DNA of 64,000 bases from Thalassolituus sp. UBA674 (GCA_002298335.1 DBNK01000003.1:104336-168335); one strand, 5' to 3'; positions 45,663 to 55,995 are shown, counted from the first letter of the stretch. Notes: generated by a model not told the origin, from the sequence alone. Made by a program: numbers and translations.

Positions 45663-46745
45663 ATGTTGCTCTGGCTGGCAGAATGGCTGACGCAATTTCA
45701 TTCGGGTTTCGGAGTGGTGAGTTATCTCACCCTGCGGGCGATTTTTTCGGTGGTGACTGCACTGGTAGTTTCACTGATATTGGGTCCGGTAGTTATCCGC
45801 AAACTGCGTGAGTATCAGATAGGTCAGGCCATCCGTGAAGTAGGCCCGAAATCGCATTTAAGCAAAGCCGGTACGCCGACCATGGGCGGCGTGCTTATCC
45901 TGCTGTCGATTGTGGTCAGTACTCTGCTATGGGGTGATCTGGAAAACCGCTTCGTCTGGGTTGCCGTGCTGGTGATTTTCTTTTTCGGTGCCATCGGCTG
46001 GGTCGATGATTACCGCAAAGTGATTGAGAAAAATTCCCGGGGTCTGCCCAGCCGCTGGAAATATTTCTGGCAGTCGGTGTTCGGTCTGATTGCGGCGGCC
46101 TACCTGTTTTATTCGGCGCAGTCTCCGGCGGAAACTCAGCTGGTTGTTCCTTTCCTGAAAGACGTCATGCCACAGCTTGGCCTGATGTTTATTGTGCTGA
46201 CGTATTTTGTCGTGGTCGGCTCCAGTAATGCCGTGAATTTAACCGATGGTCTGGATGGCCTGGCCATTATGCCGACCGTGATGGTGGCTGCAGCACTGGG
46301 TGTGTGTGCTTACCTCGCCGGTAACGTGAACTTTGCTGATTACCTGCACATTCCTTACGTTGCCGGTGCCGGTGAACTGGTGGTGTTCTGCGCCGCGATG
46401 GTCGGTGCCGGTATCGGTTTCCTCTGGTTCAACACTTACCCGGCGCAGGTTTTCATGGGCGATGTAGGCTCACTGGCCCTGGGTGCGGCATTGGGTATTG
46501 TGGCGGTGATTGTCCGTCAGGAAATCGTGCTCTTTATCATGGGCGGTATTTTTGTCGCTGAAACTGTTTCTGTGATTGTGCAGGTGGGCTCGTTCAAACT
46601 GACCGGCCGCCGCGTATTCCGCATGGCACCTCTGCACCATCACTATGAACTGAAAGGCTGGCCGGAACCCCGGGTGATTGTCCGTTTCTGGATTATCACC
46701 ATCATTCTGGTGCTGATCGGTCTGGCAACTCTGAAAATACGGTAA
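45663..46745 (+). CDS. mraY: phospho-MurNAc-pentapeptide translocase
   Basis: 360 residues with about ten membrane segments. It makes lipid I from UDP-MurNAc-pentapeptide and undecaprenyl phosphate. Conserved sites are SKAGTPTMGGVLIL near residue 70, GWVDDYRKV (DDxxK region) near residue 115, NLTDGLDGLAI near residue 195, FMGDVGSLALG near residue 265 and MAPLHHHYELKGWPE near 323. The stop shares one base with the murD start. Confidence 0.97.
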   Translation: MLLWLAEWLTQFHSGFGVVSYLTLRAIFSVVTALVVSLILGPVVIRKLREYQIGQAIREVGPKSHLSKAGTPTMGGVLILLSIVVSTLLWGDLENRFVWVAVLVIFFFGAIGWVDDYRKVIEKNSRGLPSRWKYFWQSVFGLIAAAYLFYSAQSPAETQLVVPFLKDVMPQLGLMFIVLTYFVVVGSSNAVNLTDGLDGLAIMPTVMVAAALGVCAYLAGNVNFADYLHIPYVAGAGELVVFCAAMVGAGIGFLWFNTYPAQVFMGDVGSLALGAALGIVAVIVRQEIVLFIMGGIFVAETVSVIVQVGSFKLTGRRVFRMAPLHHHYELKGWPEPRVIVRFWIITIILVLIGLATLKIR

Positions 46746-48091
46746 TGACTATGTTGGCTACGGCAGAAAACAGCAAGCGCTATCTGATCGTCGGGCTCGG
46801 CCTGACCGGTCTGTCGTGCGCGCGTTTCTGTCAGCAGCAGGGTCTGAATTTTGCGCTGTGCGATACCCGCGAACAGTTTGCCGGTGCTGATGCCGTGCGC
46901 GCGGAATTTCCGGGTACTGATCTGCATCTGGGATCACCGGAAAGCAGCTTTCTGTGTGAGTTTGATGAAGTGCTGGTCAGCCCGGGTATCAGTGCGCAGA
47001 CGGATAATTTTATTCAGGCCGCAGGGCAGGGTGTGGTTATTTCCGGTGACATCCAGCTGTTCCGCGAATACGCACAGAAACCGGTGGTGGCGATTACCGG
47101 TTCCAACGGTAAAAGTACCGTCACCACGCTGGTGAACGAACTCATTAATGCTGCGGGTTTCAACGCTGTGGCCGGTGGCAATCTGGGTACTCCGGCGCTG
47201 GATCTTCTCAATGAAGAAGACGTTGATTTCTACGTGCTGGAGCTGTCCAGTTTTCAACTCGAAACCACGGCTGATCTGGCTGCAGAAGTTGCTGTGATTC
47301 TGAATATTTCTCCGGATCACATGGACCGCTACAGCAGTATGCGCGATTACGAACGGGCTAAACAGCGTATTTTCCGCTCAGCGAATAAAGCCGTGGTAAA
47401 TCTGGATGACGATCACACCCGTCCGGCCATGGCGGCGGTAAAAGAATTTGTGACCTTTGGTCTGAATGCCCGTGCGGATTTCGGCCTGATCAATCTGGAT
47501 GGTGAAGACTGGCTGGCGATGGAATCTGAACCTCTGCTGGCGGCATCTGAACTGAAAATCCGTGGCAGCCACAACCAGGCTAACGCACTGGCGGCGCTGG
47601 CGTTGGTGTCTGAACTCGGCATTGATGTGAAACAGTGTCTGAATGCACTGAAAAACTTTGCTGGTCTGGCCCACCGTTGTCAGTGGGTACGTGAGCTGGA
47701 TGGCGTGAATTATTTCAATGATTCCAAAGGCACCAATACCGGTTCAACCGAAGCCGCTGTTAAAGGTTTGTCGGCCGGACTGCAGGGGCGGATTATTCTG
47801 CTCGCCGGTGGTGAAGGAAAAGGTCAGAGCTTTACCGGGCTCGGGCAGACCTGTGCCGGTGTCGCCGATGTGATTGCCTATGGCGCAGACAGCGACATCA
47901 TCACCGCAGAGATGTCGCCGTTCTGTGTTGTAAGTCAGACAGACACTTTGCAGCAGGCATTGCTGCAGGCCAGAACACAAGCGCGCCCCGGAGACATTAT
48001 TCTGCTGTCACCGGCCTGTGCCAGTTTTGATCAGTTTAAGAATTATCAGCACAGAGGCGACGTCTTCTGTGAATTAGTGGAGGACCTGTGA
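46745..48091 (+). CDS. murD: UDP-MurNAc-alanine:D-glutamate ligase
   Basis: 448 residues. It adds D-Glu to UDP-MurNAc-L-Ala. N-terminal Rossmann-like LIVGLGLTGLSCARF, P-loop VAITGSNGKSTVTTL near residue 117, and NDSKGTNTGSTEAAVKGL near residue 324. ATG 46745 overlaps the mraY stop; an ATG two codons on is also possible. It overlaps the ftsW start by one base. Confidence 0.96.
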   Translation: MTMLATAENSKRYLIVGLGLTGLSCARFCQQQGLNFALCDTREQFAGADAVRAEFPGTDLHLGSPESSFLCEFDEVLVSPGISAQTDNFIQAAGQGVVISGDIQLFREYAQKPVVAITGSNGKSTVTTLVNELINAAGFNAVAGGNLGTPALDLLNEEDVDFYVLELSSFQLETTADLAAEVAVILNISPDHMDRYSSMRDYERAKQRIFRSANKAVVNLDDDHTRPAMAAVKEFVTFGLNARADFGLINLDGEDWLAMESEPLLAASELKIRGSHNQANALAALALVSELGIDVKQCLNALKNFAGLAHRCQWVRELDGVNYFNDSKGTNTGSTEAAVKGLSAGLQGRIILLAGGEGKGQSFTGLGQTCAGVADVIAYGADSDIITAEMSPFCVVSQTDTLQQALLQARTQARPGDIILLSPACASFDQFKNYQHRGDVFCELVEDL

Positions 48092-49248
48092 TGAATCTCA
48101 GTGCCTTCCGCTGGCAAGAACAAACTCCGGTGTTCTACCCATGGCTCGCTGCGCTGGTTCTGGGCTGGTTGATGGTGGCTTCGGCTTCGACCGGTATTGC
48201 TGAGTATTACACCGGCAACGCGGCGTATTTTACGGTTCGTCATGCGCTGTATCTGGTGCTGGGCATCAGTGTCACCTTTCTCGTTTCCGGTATTTCTCTG
48301 GCGCGTTGGGCAAAATTTGATTCGCTGCTGCTGCTGGCCGGTTTCATCGGCTTGATACTGGTGTTTGTGCCGGGTATCGGTCACGAAGTGAATGGTTCCC
48401 AGCGTTGGCTGAACCTGGGCCTGATCAAGGTGCAGGCTTCGGAAATTGCCAAGCTGGGCGCTGTTTTTTACGTCGCCGGTTATCTGGTGCGGCGTAAAGA
48501 TGAAGTGCAGAAGCAACTCTCCGGCTTTATAAAACCGCTGTTTATTCTGGCTTTCATGGTGGCCTTGCTGCTGGCTGAACCTGACTTTGGTGCCGCTGTG
48601 GTACTGATGGGCGCGGTCATGATTCAGTTATTTCTGGGTGGTGTGAAAGCCGGCCAGTTTTTCCTGCTGCTGATCGCTACCTTCATCGTGGGTTATTTTG
48701 TTGTGACTGGTGAAGAGTACCGCATGCAGCGCCTGCTGGCGTATCTGGATCCCTGGTCTCCGGAAAATGTGTACAACACAGGTTATCAGCTGACCCAGTC
48801 ACTGATTGCTTTTGGCCGTGGTGATCTGTTTGGCATTGGTTATGGCGAAAGTGTGCAGAAACTGTTTTACCTGCCGGAAGCACACACCGATTTTGTGTTT
48901 GCTATCTGGGCGGAAGAAACCGGTTTGTTCGGTGCGGTTGCGGTACTGGGGCTGCTGGTCGTGCTGCTCGGTTTTATCTGGAGTATCGCCTGGAAAGCAC
49001 AGCGTGCCGGGCTCATGTACGCCGCTTATGTGGCTATCGGTATTGCTGGTCTGCTGGGGCTGCAGATCATTATTAACATCGGTGTGAACACGGGTCTGTT
49101 ACCGACCAAAGGTCTGACACTGCCGTTCTTCAGCTACGGTGGCAGCTCACTGATGATCTGTTGTGCCATGATCGGCATCGTCATGCGTATTGCCTATGAA
49201 ACTCAGCTGACGGAAGAAAATTCCTCAGAGGAGGCAGAGCATGAATAA
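48091..49248 (+). CDS. ftsW: lipid II polymerase FtsW
   Basis: 385 residues from ATG 48091 (GGAGG 7 nt upstream); GTG 48088 is an alternative. About ten membrane segments of the SEDS family. GSQRWLNLGLIKVQASEIAKLG near residue 110 (motif WLNLG...QxSE) and TKGLTLPFFSYGGSSL near residue 340 are SEDS signatures. It polymerises septal glycan with FtsI. It overlaps murG by 8 nt. Confidence 0.95.
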   Translation: MNLSAFRWQEQTPVFYPWLAALVLGWLMVASASTGIAEYYTGNAAYFTVRHALYLVLGISVTFLVSGISLARWAKFDSLLLLAGFIGLILVFVPGIGHEVNGSQRWLNLGLIKVQASEIAKLGAVFYVAGYLVRRKDEVQKQLSGFIKPLFILAFMVALLLAEPDFGAAVVLMGAVMIQLFLGGVKAGQFFLLLIATFIVGYFVVTGEEYRMQRLLAYLDPWSPENVYNTGYQLTQSLIAFGRGDLFGIGYGESVQKLFYLPEAHTDFVFAIWAEETGLFGAVAVLGLLVVLLGFIWSIAWKAQRAGLMYAAYVAIGIAGLLGLQIIINIGVNTGLLPTKGLTLPFFSYGGSSLMICCAMIGIVMRIAYETQLTEENSSEEAEHE

Positions 49249-50326
49249 GACTTCTCAGAGCAAAGTGATTCTGATGATGGCGGGTGGTACCGGTGGCCAT
49301 GTCTTTCCGGCATTGGCGGTTGCTCACTCTCTGGCCGGTCAGGGCTATGAAATTCACTGGCTGGGTACAGAGCGTGGCATTGAATCTGAGCTGGTACCGA
49401 AAAATGGTTTCACCCTGCATACGATTGATATTGCGGGCTTGCGCGGCAAAGGCAAACTGGGATTGCTGGCTGCTCCTGTGCGGATTTTTAAAGCCGTACG
49501 CCAGTCACTGGCAGTGATTAAAAAACTGAAACCGCGGGCGGTGGTGGGGCTGGGTGGCTATGCCACAGGTCCGGGAGGAATTGCTGCCTGGCTGAAAGGT
49601 ATTCCCTTGCTGGTGCATGAGCAGAATGCCTGTGCCGGTATGACCAACCGTATTCTGCAGAAATTTGCCCGTTGCACCATGCAGGCATTTCCGGGTGCTT
49701 TGCCGGGTGCTCTGGTAACCGGTAATCCGGTACGTAATGAAGTACTGGCGTTACCAGCGCCGGAATTACGTGAAGCCCACAATGGCAAATTACGGGTGCT
49801 GGTGGTCGGTGGCAGTCTGGGTGCAGTTGCACTTAATCAGACGGTCTTTGAAGCCATGTCTTTACTGCCTGACGCTGAGCGTCCGCAGCTGATCCACCAG
49901 GCGGGTAAGCGCAATATTGATGAGCTTTCTGCTCAGTACCAGGATGCGGGTATCGATGCTGACGTCACTGCATTTATTGACGATATGGCCGCAGCCTATG
50001 TCTGGGCGGATCTGATTGTCTGCCGCTCCGGAGCACTCACGGTATCAGAAATTGCAGCGGCAGGTTGTGCCGCGATTTTTGTACCTTTCCCATTTGCGGT
50101 GGACGATCACCAGACGGCCAATGCCCGTTATCTGCAAAGCGCCGGTGCGGCGCTGATCCGTCAGCAGAATGAACTCAGTGCCGACTGGCTGGCCGGTCAG
50201 TGGCGTTATTTTTCAGACAATAAACAGGCTCTGCGGGATATGGCGGTGACAGCACGTTCACTGGCTATGACTCATGCGACAGAGATGGTTACAGAACAGG
50301 TCAGGAGATTTGCTGATGAGCAATGA
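49241..50326 (+). CDS. murG: UDP-GlcNAc transferase MurG
   Basis: This 361-residue GT-B glycosyltransferase acts on the inner face of the membrane and turns lipid I into lipid II. AGGTGGHVFPALAVA near residue 12 is the acceptor loop, GLGGYATGPGGIAAWL near residue 103 and VCRSGALTVSEIAAAG near residue 260 are also typical. It overlaps murC by 11 nt. Confidence 0.97.
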   Translation: MNKTSQSKVILMMAGGTGGHVFPALAVAHSLAGQGYEIHWLGTERGIESELVPKNGFTLHTIDIAGLRGKGKLGLLAAPVRIFKAVRQSLAVIKKLKPRAVVGLGGYATGPGGIAAWLKGIPLLVHEQNACAGMTNRILQKFARCTMQAFPGALPGALVTGNPVRNEVLALPAPELREAHNGKLRVLVVGGSLGAVALNQTVFEAMSLLPDAERPQLIHQAGKRNIDELSAQYQDAGIDADVTAFIDDMAAAYVWADLIVCRSGALTVSEIAAAGCAAIFVPFPFAVDDHQTANARYLQSAGAALIRQQNELSADWLAGQWRYFSDNKQALRDMAVTARSLAMTHATEMVTEQVRRFADEQ

Positions 50327-51770
50327 ACAGACAGCAAACCTCGTTAATATGATTCCGGAAATGCGCCGTATCCGCGTGATCCATTTTGTCGGAATCGGTG
50401 GTTCCGGTATGTGCGGCATTGCCGAAGTACTGCTGAACCAGGGGTACAGAATTACCGGCTCGGATCTGAAAGAATCCGCCACCACCAAACGTCTGCGTTC
50501 GCTGGGTGCCGGTGTGAAAATCGGTCACAGTGCAGAACACATTGATGGTGTGGATGTGCTGGTGGTTTCCACCGCGATTGATGAACAGAACCCGGAAGTG
50601 GCCGCGGCTCTGGAACGGCGTTTACCGATTGTCCGCCGCGCGGAAATGCTGGCCGAACTGATGCGCTTCCGTCATGGCATTGCCGTTGCCGGAACCCATG
50701 GCAAAACCACCACCACCAGTCTGGTGACCTCTATTCTGGCGGAAGCCGGATTTGATCCGACTTTCGTGATTGGTGGCCGTCTGAACAGCGCCGGTACCAA
50801 TGCCGGTCTGGGTCTCAGCCGCTATCTGGTTGCCGAAGCTGATGAAAGTGACGCAAGTTTTCTGCATCTGCAGCCGATGTCAGCCATCGTGACCAACATC
50901 GACGCTGACCATATGAGTACCTATGGCGGTGATTTTGATCAGCTGAAAAATACCTTCATTGAGTTTCTGCATAACCTGCCGTTTTACGGTCTGGCCGTGC
51001 TCTGTACTGACGACGAACACGTACGCAGTATTCTGCCGGATGTCAGCCGTCAGGTTATTACTTATGGTTTTGCCGATGATGCGGATTACCGTGCCAGTGA
51101 TCTGGAACAGCAGGGGATGTTCACCCGCTTTACCGTACACCGTCCGGATAACAAAGCGCCACTTTCCATCCGCATGAAAATTCCCGGCCGTCACAATGTG
51201 CTGAATGCGCTGGCCGCGATCGCCATTGCCGAAGATGAGGGCGTGAAAGAACAGGCCATCATCAGTGCGCTGGAAAATTTCTCAGGTGTCGGCCGCCGTT
51301 TTCAGATTCTTGGTGAATATCCGCTGGCCGGTGGTGATGTGATGCTGGTTGATGATTACGGACACCACCCGCGCGAGCTGGAAGTCACCATCGATGCCAT
51401 CCGCAAAGGTTTTCCGGAACGGCGTCTGGTGATGGTGTTTCAGCCACACCGCTATTCACGTACCCGTGATCTGTATGAAGATTTTGTGCGCGTTCTGTCA
51501 TCCGCGGACGTGGTTCTTTTGATGGATGTTTATCCGGCAGGAGAAAAGCCCATCGCCGGAGCGGATGGCCGCTCACTGAGCCGCAGTATCCGTCAGCGCG
51601 GCAGTGTTGATCCGATTTTTATTGAGCGCGATGAGTCGCTGCAGCAGCCACTGACCAGCGTACTGCAACCGGGAGATCTGCTGATTACTCAGGGGGCAGG
51701 CGACATTGGTGGTGTGGCGCAGACATTGGCTGAAGAATTACCCGGTTGGTTACAGGAGAGCAATGCATGA
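50316..51770 (+). CDS. murC: UDP-MurNAc:L-alanine ligase
   Basis: 484 residues from ATG 50316 (AGGAG 8 nt upstream); the frame is open to 50274 inside murG. HFVGIGGSGMCGIAEV near residue 19, P-loop VAGTHGKTTTTSLV near residue 124, DDYGHHPRELEVT near residue 346. It attaches L-Ala, the first residue of the peptide. It overlaps ddlB by 4 nt. Confidence 0.97.
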   Translation: MSNEQTANLVNMIPEMRRIRVIHFVGIGGSGMCGIAEVLLNQGYRITGSDLKESATTKRLRSLGAGVKIGHSAEHIDGVDVLVVSTAIDEQNPEVAAALERRLPIVRRAEMLAELMRFRHGIAVAGTHGKTTTTSLVTSILAEAGFDPTFVIGGRLNSAGTNAGLGLSRYLVAEADESDASFLHLQPMSAIVTNIDADHMSTYGGDFDQLKNTFIEFLHNLPFYGLAVLCTDDEHVRSILPDVSRQVITYGFADDADYRASDLEQQGMFTRFTVHRPDNKAPLSIRMKIPGRHNVLNALAAIAIAEDEGVKEQAIISALENFSGVGRRFQILGEYPLAGGDVMLVDDYGHHPRELEVTIDAIRKGFPERRLVMVFQPHRYSRTRDLYEDFVRVLSSADVVLLMDVYPAGEKPIAGADGRSLSRSIRQRGSVDPIFIERDESLQQPLTSVLQPGDLLITQGAGDIGGVAQTLAEELPGWLQESNA

Positions 51771-52693
51771 GCGTCCGCAGTCTGGGAAAAATTGCCGTAT
51801 TAATGGGTGGTGACTCTGCAGAGCGCGAGGTTTCCCTGAAAAGTGGAAACGCGGTTTTTTCTGCCCTGAAATCGCTCGGTGCGGATGTGGTCGCGGTGGA
51901 TATCCGGGGTCATGCAATCCGCCAGCTGATGGATATGGATTTTGACATTGCGTTTATTGCCCTGCACGGACGTGGCGGCGAAGACGGCACCATTCAGGGT
52001 GTACTGGAGTGGCTGAATAAACCCTACACCGGCAGTGGCGTCATGGCTTCTGCCCTGGCTATGGATAAATGGCGCACCAAACTGATCTGGCAGGCCTCCG
52101 GAATTCCGACTCCGGGCGCATTTCTGCTGGATCAGTTCAGTGACTGGGCGGGCATCATGCAGGAACTGGGTGGCAATGCCATTGTAAAACCTGCACGTGA
52201 AGGTTCGAGCATCGGCATGCGCCGTGTTCATACTGCCGAAGAATTGCGCAGCAGTTATCTGTTTGCCAGCCAGTATGACGATCTGGTTCTGGTTGAGCGT
52301 TGGATTGAAGGCGCGGAATTTACTGTAGCGATTGTGGACGGTGAAGCGCTGCCCGTTATCCAGCTGAAAACCAGCCATGAATTTTACGACTACGACGCGA
52401 AATATCAGTCTGGCGATACCCAGTATCTGCTGCCGTGTGGGCTGAGTGCGGAAAAAGAAGACGAGATTAAAACCCTCGCCTTAAATGCTTACCGCATTCT
52501 TGGCTGTCAGGGCTGGGGGCGGCTTGATGTCATGCAGGACAGCGATGGCAATTTTGCCTTGCTCGAGGCCAACACCAGCCCGGGTATGACCGATCACAGT
52601 CTGGTACCGATGGCGGCAAAAGCGCACGGCATGGATTTTCCCGCACTGGTGCAAGCGATTCTGACAGAAGCGAACCTGCGTCATGGCCATTAA
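51767..52693 (+). CDS. ddlB: D-alanine:D-alanine ligase
   Basis: 308 residues from ATG 51767 with AGGAG about 9 nt upstream; starts from 51746 add seven unlikely residues. An ATP-grasp enzyme: VLMGGDSAEREVSLKSG near residue 10, FIALHGRGGEDGTIQG near residue 63, VKPAREGSSIGM near residue 145 and LEANTSPGMTDHSL near residue 267. It supplies D-Ala-D-Ala for MurF. It overlaps ftsQ by 11 nt. Confidence 0.96.
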   Translation: MSVRSLGKIAVLMGGDSAEREVSLKSGNAVFSALKSLGADVVAVDIRGHAIRQLMDMDFDIAFIALHGRGGEDGTIQGVLEWLNKPYTGSGVMASALAMDKWRTKLIWQASGIPTPGAFLLDQFSDWAGIMQELGGNAIVKPAREGSSIGMRRVHTAEELRSSYLFASQYDDLVLVERWIEGAEFTVAIVDGEALPVIQLKTSHEFYDYDAKYQSGDTQYLLPCGLSAEKEDEIKTLALNAYRILGCQGWGRLDVMQDSDGNFALLEANTSPGMTDHSLVPMAAKAHGMDFPALVQAILTEANLRHGH

Positions 52694-53459
52694 AAAACGC
52701 GCGGCACCCCGGGGAGCGACTCCGGTAACAGAGAAAAACCCACGGAATCTGCAGATCCGCATTCCGGCGCTGCCGTTCAATATCCACTGGAGTGTGATGC
52801 TGATTCCGGTATTGCTGGGCATGCTGACCTGGGGACTGGTACAGGTCACCGACCGCTGGCTGATAAGCGAAGTCCGGGTTTCCGGAAATCTGGATATCTG
52901 GTCAGCGGAAGATCTGGTGAATGCCACTTCATCTGTGGTCGGTCAGGGTTTCTTTTCAGCGGATATTGATCAGGTGTATGAGGCTCTGAATGCTTTTCCG
53001 ATGCTGACGGCAGTTCAGGTAAAAAAACGCTGGCCGGGTTACATCGAAATCCGTGCACGGGAAGATATTCCGATGGCGTTACTGAACGGTAATCAGGTCA
53101 TCAGTATCCGTGGTGTGGTGTCGGATATTCCGGCGCAGATGAATGTTCATGGTCTGGCACTGATCCGCAGTGATATGGCGAATCTGCCGGACGCCATTCA
53201 GTACTTCCGTTTTGTACAGCAGGCGCTGGGTACACAAGGTACGGGAGTGACGTCACTGACGGTATCCTCCACCGGTTCTGTGGCGGTGGACCTGAGCAAC
53301 CACTGGCATGTTGCGCTGGGTAAACGGGCGATTGAAGAACGGGTGAAACGTCTGGAAAAAATGGTTTCAGCTATGCCGCAGGAGCGTATTGCCGGCATAG
53401 ACCTTCGTTATGGTAAAGGCGCTGCCATTCAGTGGCGTTCAGAGCAGGAGAAAGGGTGA
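52683..53459 (+). CDS. ftsQ: cell division protein FtsQ
   Basis: 258 residues: a basic cytoplasmic tail of about 35 residues, a membrane helix near 37-55 (VMLIPVLLGMLTWGLVQV), a POTRA domain (WLISEVRVSGNLDIWS onward) and the FtsQ beta domain. It recruits FtsB/FtsL to the division site. Its stop overlaps the ftsA start (TGATG). Confidence 0.94.
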   Translation: MAIKKRAAPRGATPVTEKNPRNLQIRIPALPFNIHWSVMLIPVLLGMLTWGLVQVTDRWLISEVRVSGNLDIWSAEDLVNATSSVVGQGFFSADIDQVYEALNAFPMLTAVQVKKRWPGYIEIRAREDIPMALLNGNQVISIRGVVSDIPAQMNVHGLALIRSDMANLPDAIQYFRFVQQALGTQGTGVTSLTVSSTGSVAVDLSNHWHVALGKRAIEERVKRLEKMVSAMPQERIAGIDLRYGKGAAIQWRSEQEKG

Positions 53460-54694
53460 TGAGTTCGGTTCCGCAGAAACGGATGCTGGTAGGTCTTGAT
53501 ATCGGTACCTCCAAAGTTGTGGCTCTGGTCGGGGAAGTGGATGTCGACGGACACATCGAGCTTCTTGGTCTGGGGTCCAGCCCGAGCCGTGGTCTGAAAA
53601 AAGGCGTCGTGGTGAATATTGAATCCACCGTGGACTCCATCCGCCGTGCGGTAGAGGAAGCTGAATTAATGGCCGGATGTAATATTCATTCCGTATATGT
53701 GGGTATTGCCGGAAATCATATTCACTCAATGAATTCTAACGGTATTGTGGCCGTCAAGGATCGTGAAGTAAATCATACCGATATTGAACGGGTTATTGAC
53801 GCTGCACAGGCTGTCGCTATTCCGCAGGACCAGGCTATTTTACACGTATTACCGCAGGAATATGTCGTCGACAGCCAGGAAGGTATTAAAGAACCGGTTG
53901 GCATGAGTGGTGTGCGCCTAGAAGCTAAGGTTCATCTGGTTACCGGATCGGTTAATGCGATACAGAATATTGAGCGTTGTGTACAGCGTTGTGAGCTGGA
54001 AACTGACGACATAATTCTTGAGCAGCTGGCGTCCAGTTATGCCGTTCTCACCGATGATGAAATGGAGCTGGGCGTGTGCCTGGTAGACATTGGTGGTGGT
54101 ACTACAGATATCGCAATTTTTACCGAAGGCGCGATCCGTCATACGGCTGTGATTCCGATTGCCGGAGACCAGGTGACAAACGACATCGCTATGGCCCTGC
54201 GCACCCCCACACAGCACGCTGAAAAAATTAAGGTGAAGTACGCCTGCGCCCTGACACAGCTGGTAAAAGCGGATGAAACAATCAAAGTTCCGAGTGTCGG
54301 AGAGCGACCGCCGCGGGACCTTTCACGCCAGGCTTTGGCCGAAGTTATCGAGCCGCGTTACGACGAATTATTCACCCTGATTCAGGCTGAGTTACGGCGC
54401 AGTGGTTTTGAAGATCTGATCGCTGCCGGTATCGTTCTGACCGGTGGAACTGCGAAGATGGAAGGGGTGGTGGAACTGGCCGAAGAAATCTTCCATATGC
54501 CGGTCCGTCTGGCACGTCCTGTCGGTGTTTCCGGACTGCCGGATGTGATCAGTAATCCGATCTATTCAACAGCAGTCGGGCTGCTTTTATACGCCGCCAG
54601 ACAGGAAAATAAAAAATCCCGTAAAAAAACCAGTTTTGATGATAAAAAATCTCCAATTTTTCGTATAAAAGATTGGATAAAAGACAATTTTTAA
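53459..54694 (+). CDS. ftsA: cell division protein FtsA
   Basis: 411 residues from ATG 53459; the frame extends upstream to 53432 in ftsQ. Actin-like ATPase: VGLDIGTSKVVALVGEV near residue 10, VCLVDIGGGTTDIAIFTEG near residue 203, and GIVLTGGTAKMEG near residue 325. The C-terminal amphipathic helix FRIKDWIKDNF anchors it, and thus FtsZ, to the membrane. 36 AT-rich nt separate it from ftsZ. Confidence 0.97.
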   Translation: MSSVPQKRMLVGLDIGTSKVVALVGEVDVDGHIELLGLGSSPSRGLKKGVVVNIESTVDSIRRAVEEAELMAGCNIHSVYVGIAGNHIHSMNSNGIVAVKDREVNHTDIERVIDAAQAVAIPQDQAILHVLPQEYVVDSQEGIKEPVGMSGVRLEAKVHLVTGSVNAIQNIERCVQRCELETDDIILEQLASSYAVLTDDEMELGVCLVDIGGGTTDIAIFTEGAIRHTAVIPIAGDQVTNDIAMALRTPTQHAEKIKVKYACALTQLVKADETIKVPSVGERPPRDLSRQALAEVIEPRYDELFTLIQAELRRSGFEDLIAAGIVLTGGTAKMEGVVELAEEIFHMPVRLARPVGVSGLPDVISNPIYSTAVGLLLYAARQENKKSRKKTSFDDKKSPIFRIKDWIKDNF

Positions 54695-54730
54695 TATTTA
54701 ATATAAACCTGCAGAATAGGAGATAGTCTT

Positions 54731-55927
54731 ATGTCTCACATCAGAGAAGGTGATATGTTCGAGCTTGCAGATGAAATTCAGCAAAATGCTGTAATAAAAG
54801 TGATCGGCGTCGGTGGTGGCGGTGGTAATGCTGTGCAGCATATGGTTGAGCGTCAGATCGATGGCGTCGATTTTATCTGTGCCAACACAGACGCTCAGGC
54901 GCTGCGTAATGTCGGAGCCCGTTCCGTCATTCAGTTGGGTAACGGACTGACCAAAGGATTGGGCGCGGGTGCAAACCCGAATGTGGGTCGTGAGGCTGCA
55001 CTGGAAGACCGTGAACGCATCGCAGAAGCTCTGCGTGGTGCGGATATGGTTTTCATCACTGCCGGTATGGGTGGTGGTACGGGTACTGGTGGTGCACCGG
55101 TTGTTGCAGAGGTGGCCAAAGAACTGGGCATCCTGACAGTTGCTGTTGTGACCAAGCCTTTCCCGTTTGAAGGCAAAAAGCGTATGTCGATTGCCGCTCA
55201 GGGTCTTGAGCAGCTGGCAGAAAATGTCGACTCTCTGATTACTATTCCGAACGAAAAACTTCTGACCGTGCTGGGTAAAGGCACCTCGTTGCTGGATGCC
55301 TTCAAGGCAGCCAATGACGTTCTTCAGGGTGCGGTGCAGGGTATTGCTGATCTGATCACCCGTCCGGGCATGATCAACGTCGATTTCGCCGACGTCCGCA
55401 CTGTGATGTCTGAAATGGGGCAGGCCATGATGGGCAGTGGTACCGCAACCGGTGAAAACCGTGCGCGCGAAGCCGCTGAGAAAGCCATTGGCAGCCCGTT
55501 GCTGGAAGATGTCGATCTGCGTGGTGCTCGTGGCATTCTGGTGAACGTGACCGCTGGTTTCGATCTGTCACTGGGTGAGTTCAGTGAAGTGGGTGAGGTG
55601 ATCGAAGAGTTCGCCTCTGAAAACGCCACGGTCGTCGTCGGCACTGTGATTGATCCTGAGCTGACGGACGAACTGCGTGTGACTGTGGTTGCTACCGGTC
55701 TGGGCCAGGAACAGGTTGCCGAAGAACCAAAACCAACAAAAGTGGTCGATAACACCGCCAATGTACGCAGCCCTGAAACCCAGGGGGATTTCCGCCAGCG
55801 TGAACGTCAGGCGGCGGGTGTACGTCAGGTGGCAGCGGGTAATACTGCCCGCAAACTGGATGCTGGTATTGGTCAGGATATGGATTACCTCGATATCCCG
55901 GCGTTTCTGCGTCGTCAGGCAGACTAA
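54731..55927 (+). CDS. ftsZ: cell division GTPase FtsZ
   Basis: 398 residues. GTP-binding motif GMGGGTGTGGAPVVAE near residue 113, N-terminal VIGVGGGGGNAVQHM near residue 24 and the C-terminal peptide DYLDIPAFLRRQAD, which binds FtsA and ZipA. I use ATG 54731 because AGGAG lies 8 nt before it; ATG 54755 (MFELAD) is the usual family start and cannot be excluded. Confidence 0.98.
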   Translation: MSHIREGDMFELADEIQQNAVIKVIGVGGGGGNAVQHMVERQIDGVDFICANTDAQALRNVGARSVIQLGNGLTKGLGAGANPNVGREAALEDRERIAEALRGADMVFITAGMGGGTGTGGAPVVAEVAKELGILTVAVVTKPFPFEGKKRMSIAAQGLEQLAENVDSLITIPNEKLLTVLGKGTSLLDAFKAANDVLQGAVQGIADLITRPGMINVDFADVRTVMSEMGQAMMGSGTATGENRAREAAEKAIGSPLLEDVDLRGARGILVNVTAGFDLSLGEFSEVGEVIEEFASENATVVVGTVIDPELTDELRVTVVATGLGQEQVAEEPKPTKVVDNTANVRSPETQGDFRQRERQAAGVRQVAAGNTARKLDAGIGQDMDYLDIPAFLRRQAD

Positions 55928-55987
55928 GACTGTTCCATCTGTGTGAACAGAACTGGATACATTTGGCTGGCGTGAAAGGCAGGAACT

Positions 55988-55995
55988 GCTATAAT
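55988..55995 (+). promoter_or_regulatory. lpxC promoter, extended -10 type
   Basis: TGCTATAAT (TG at 55987-55988, TATAAT at 55990-55995), 48 nt before the lpxC ATG. There is no good -35 at the usual distance (TTGGCT at 55963 is 21 nt away), which fits an extended -10. Confidence 0.55.
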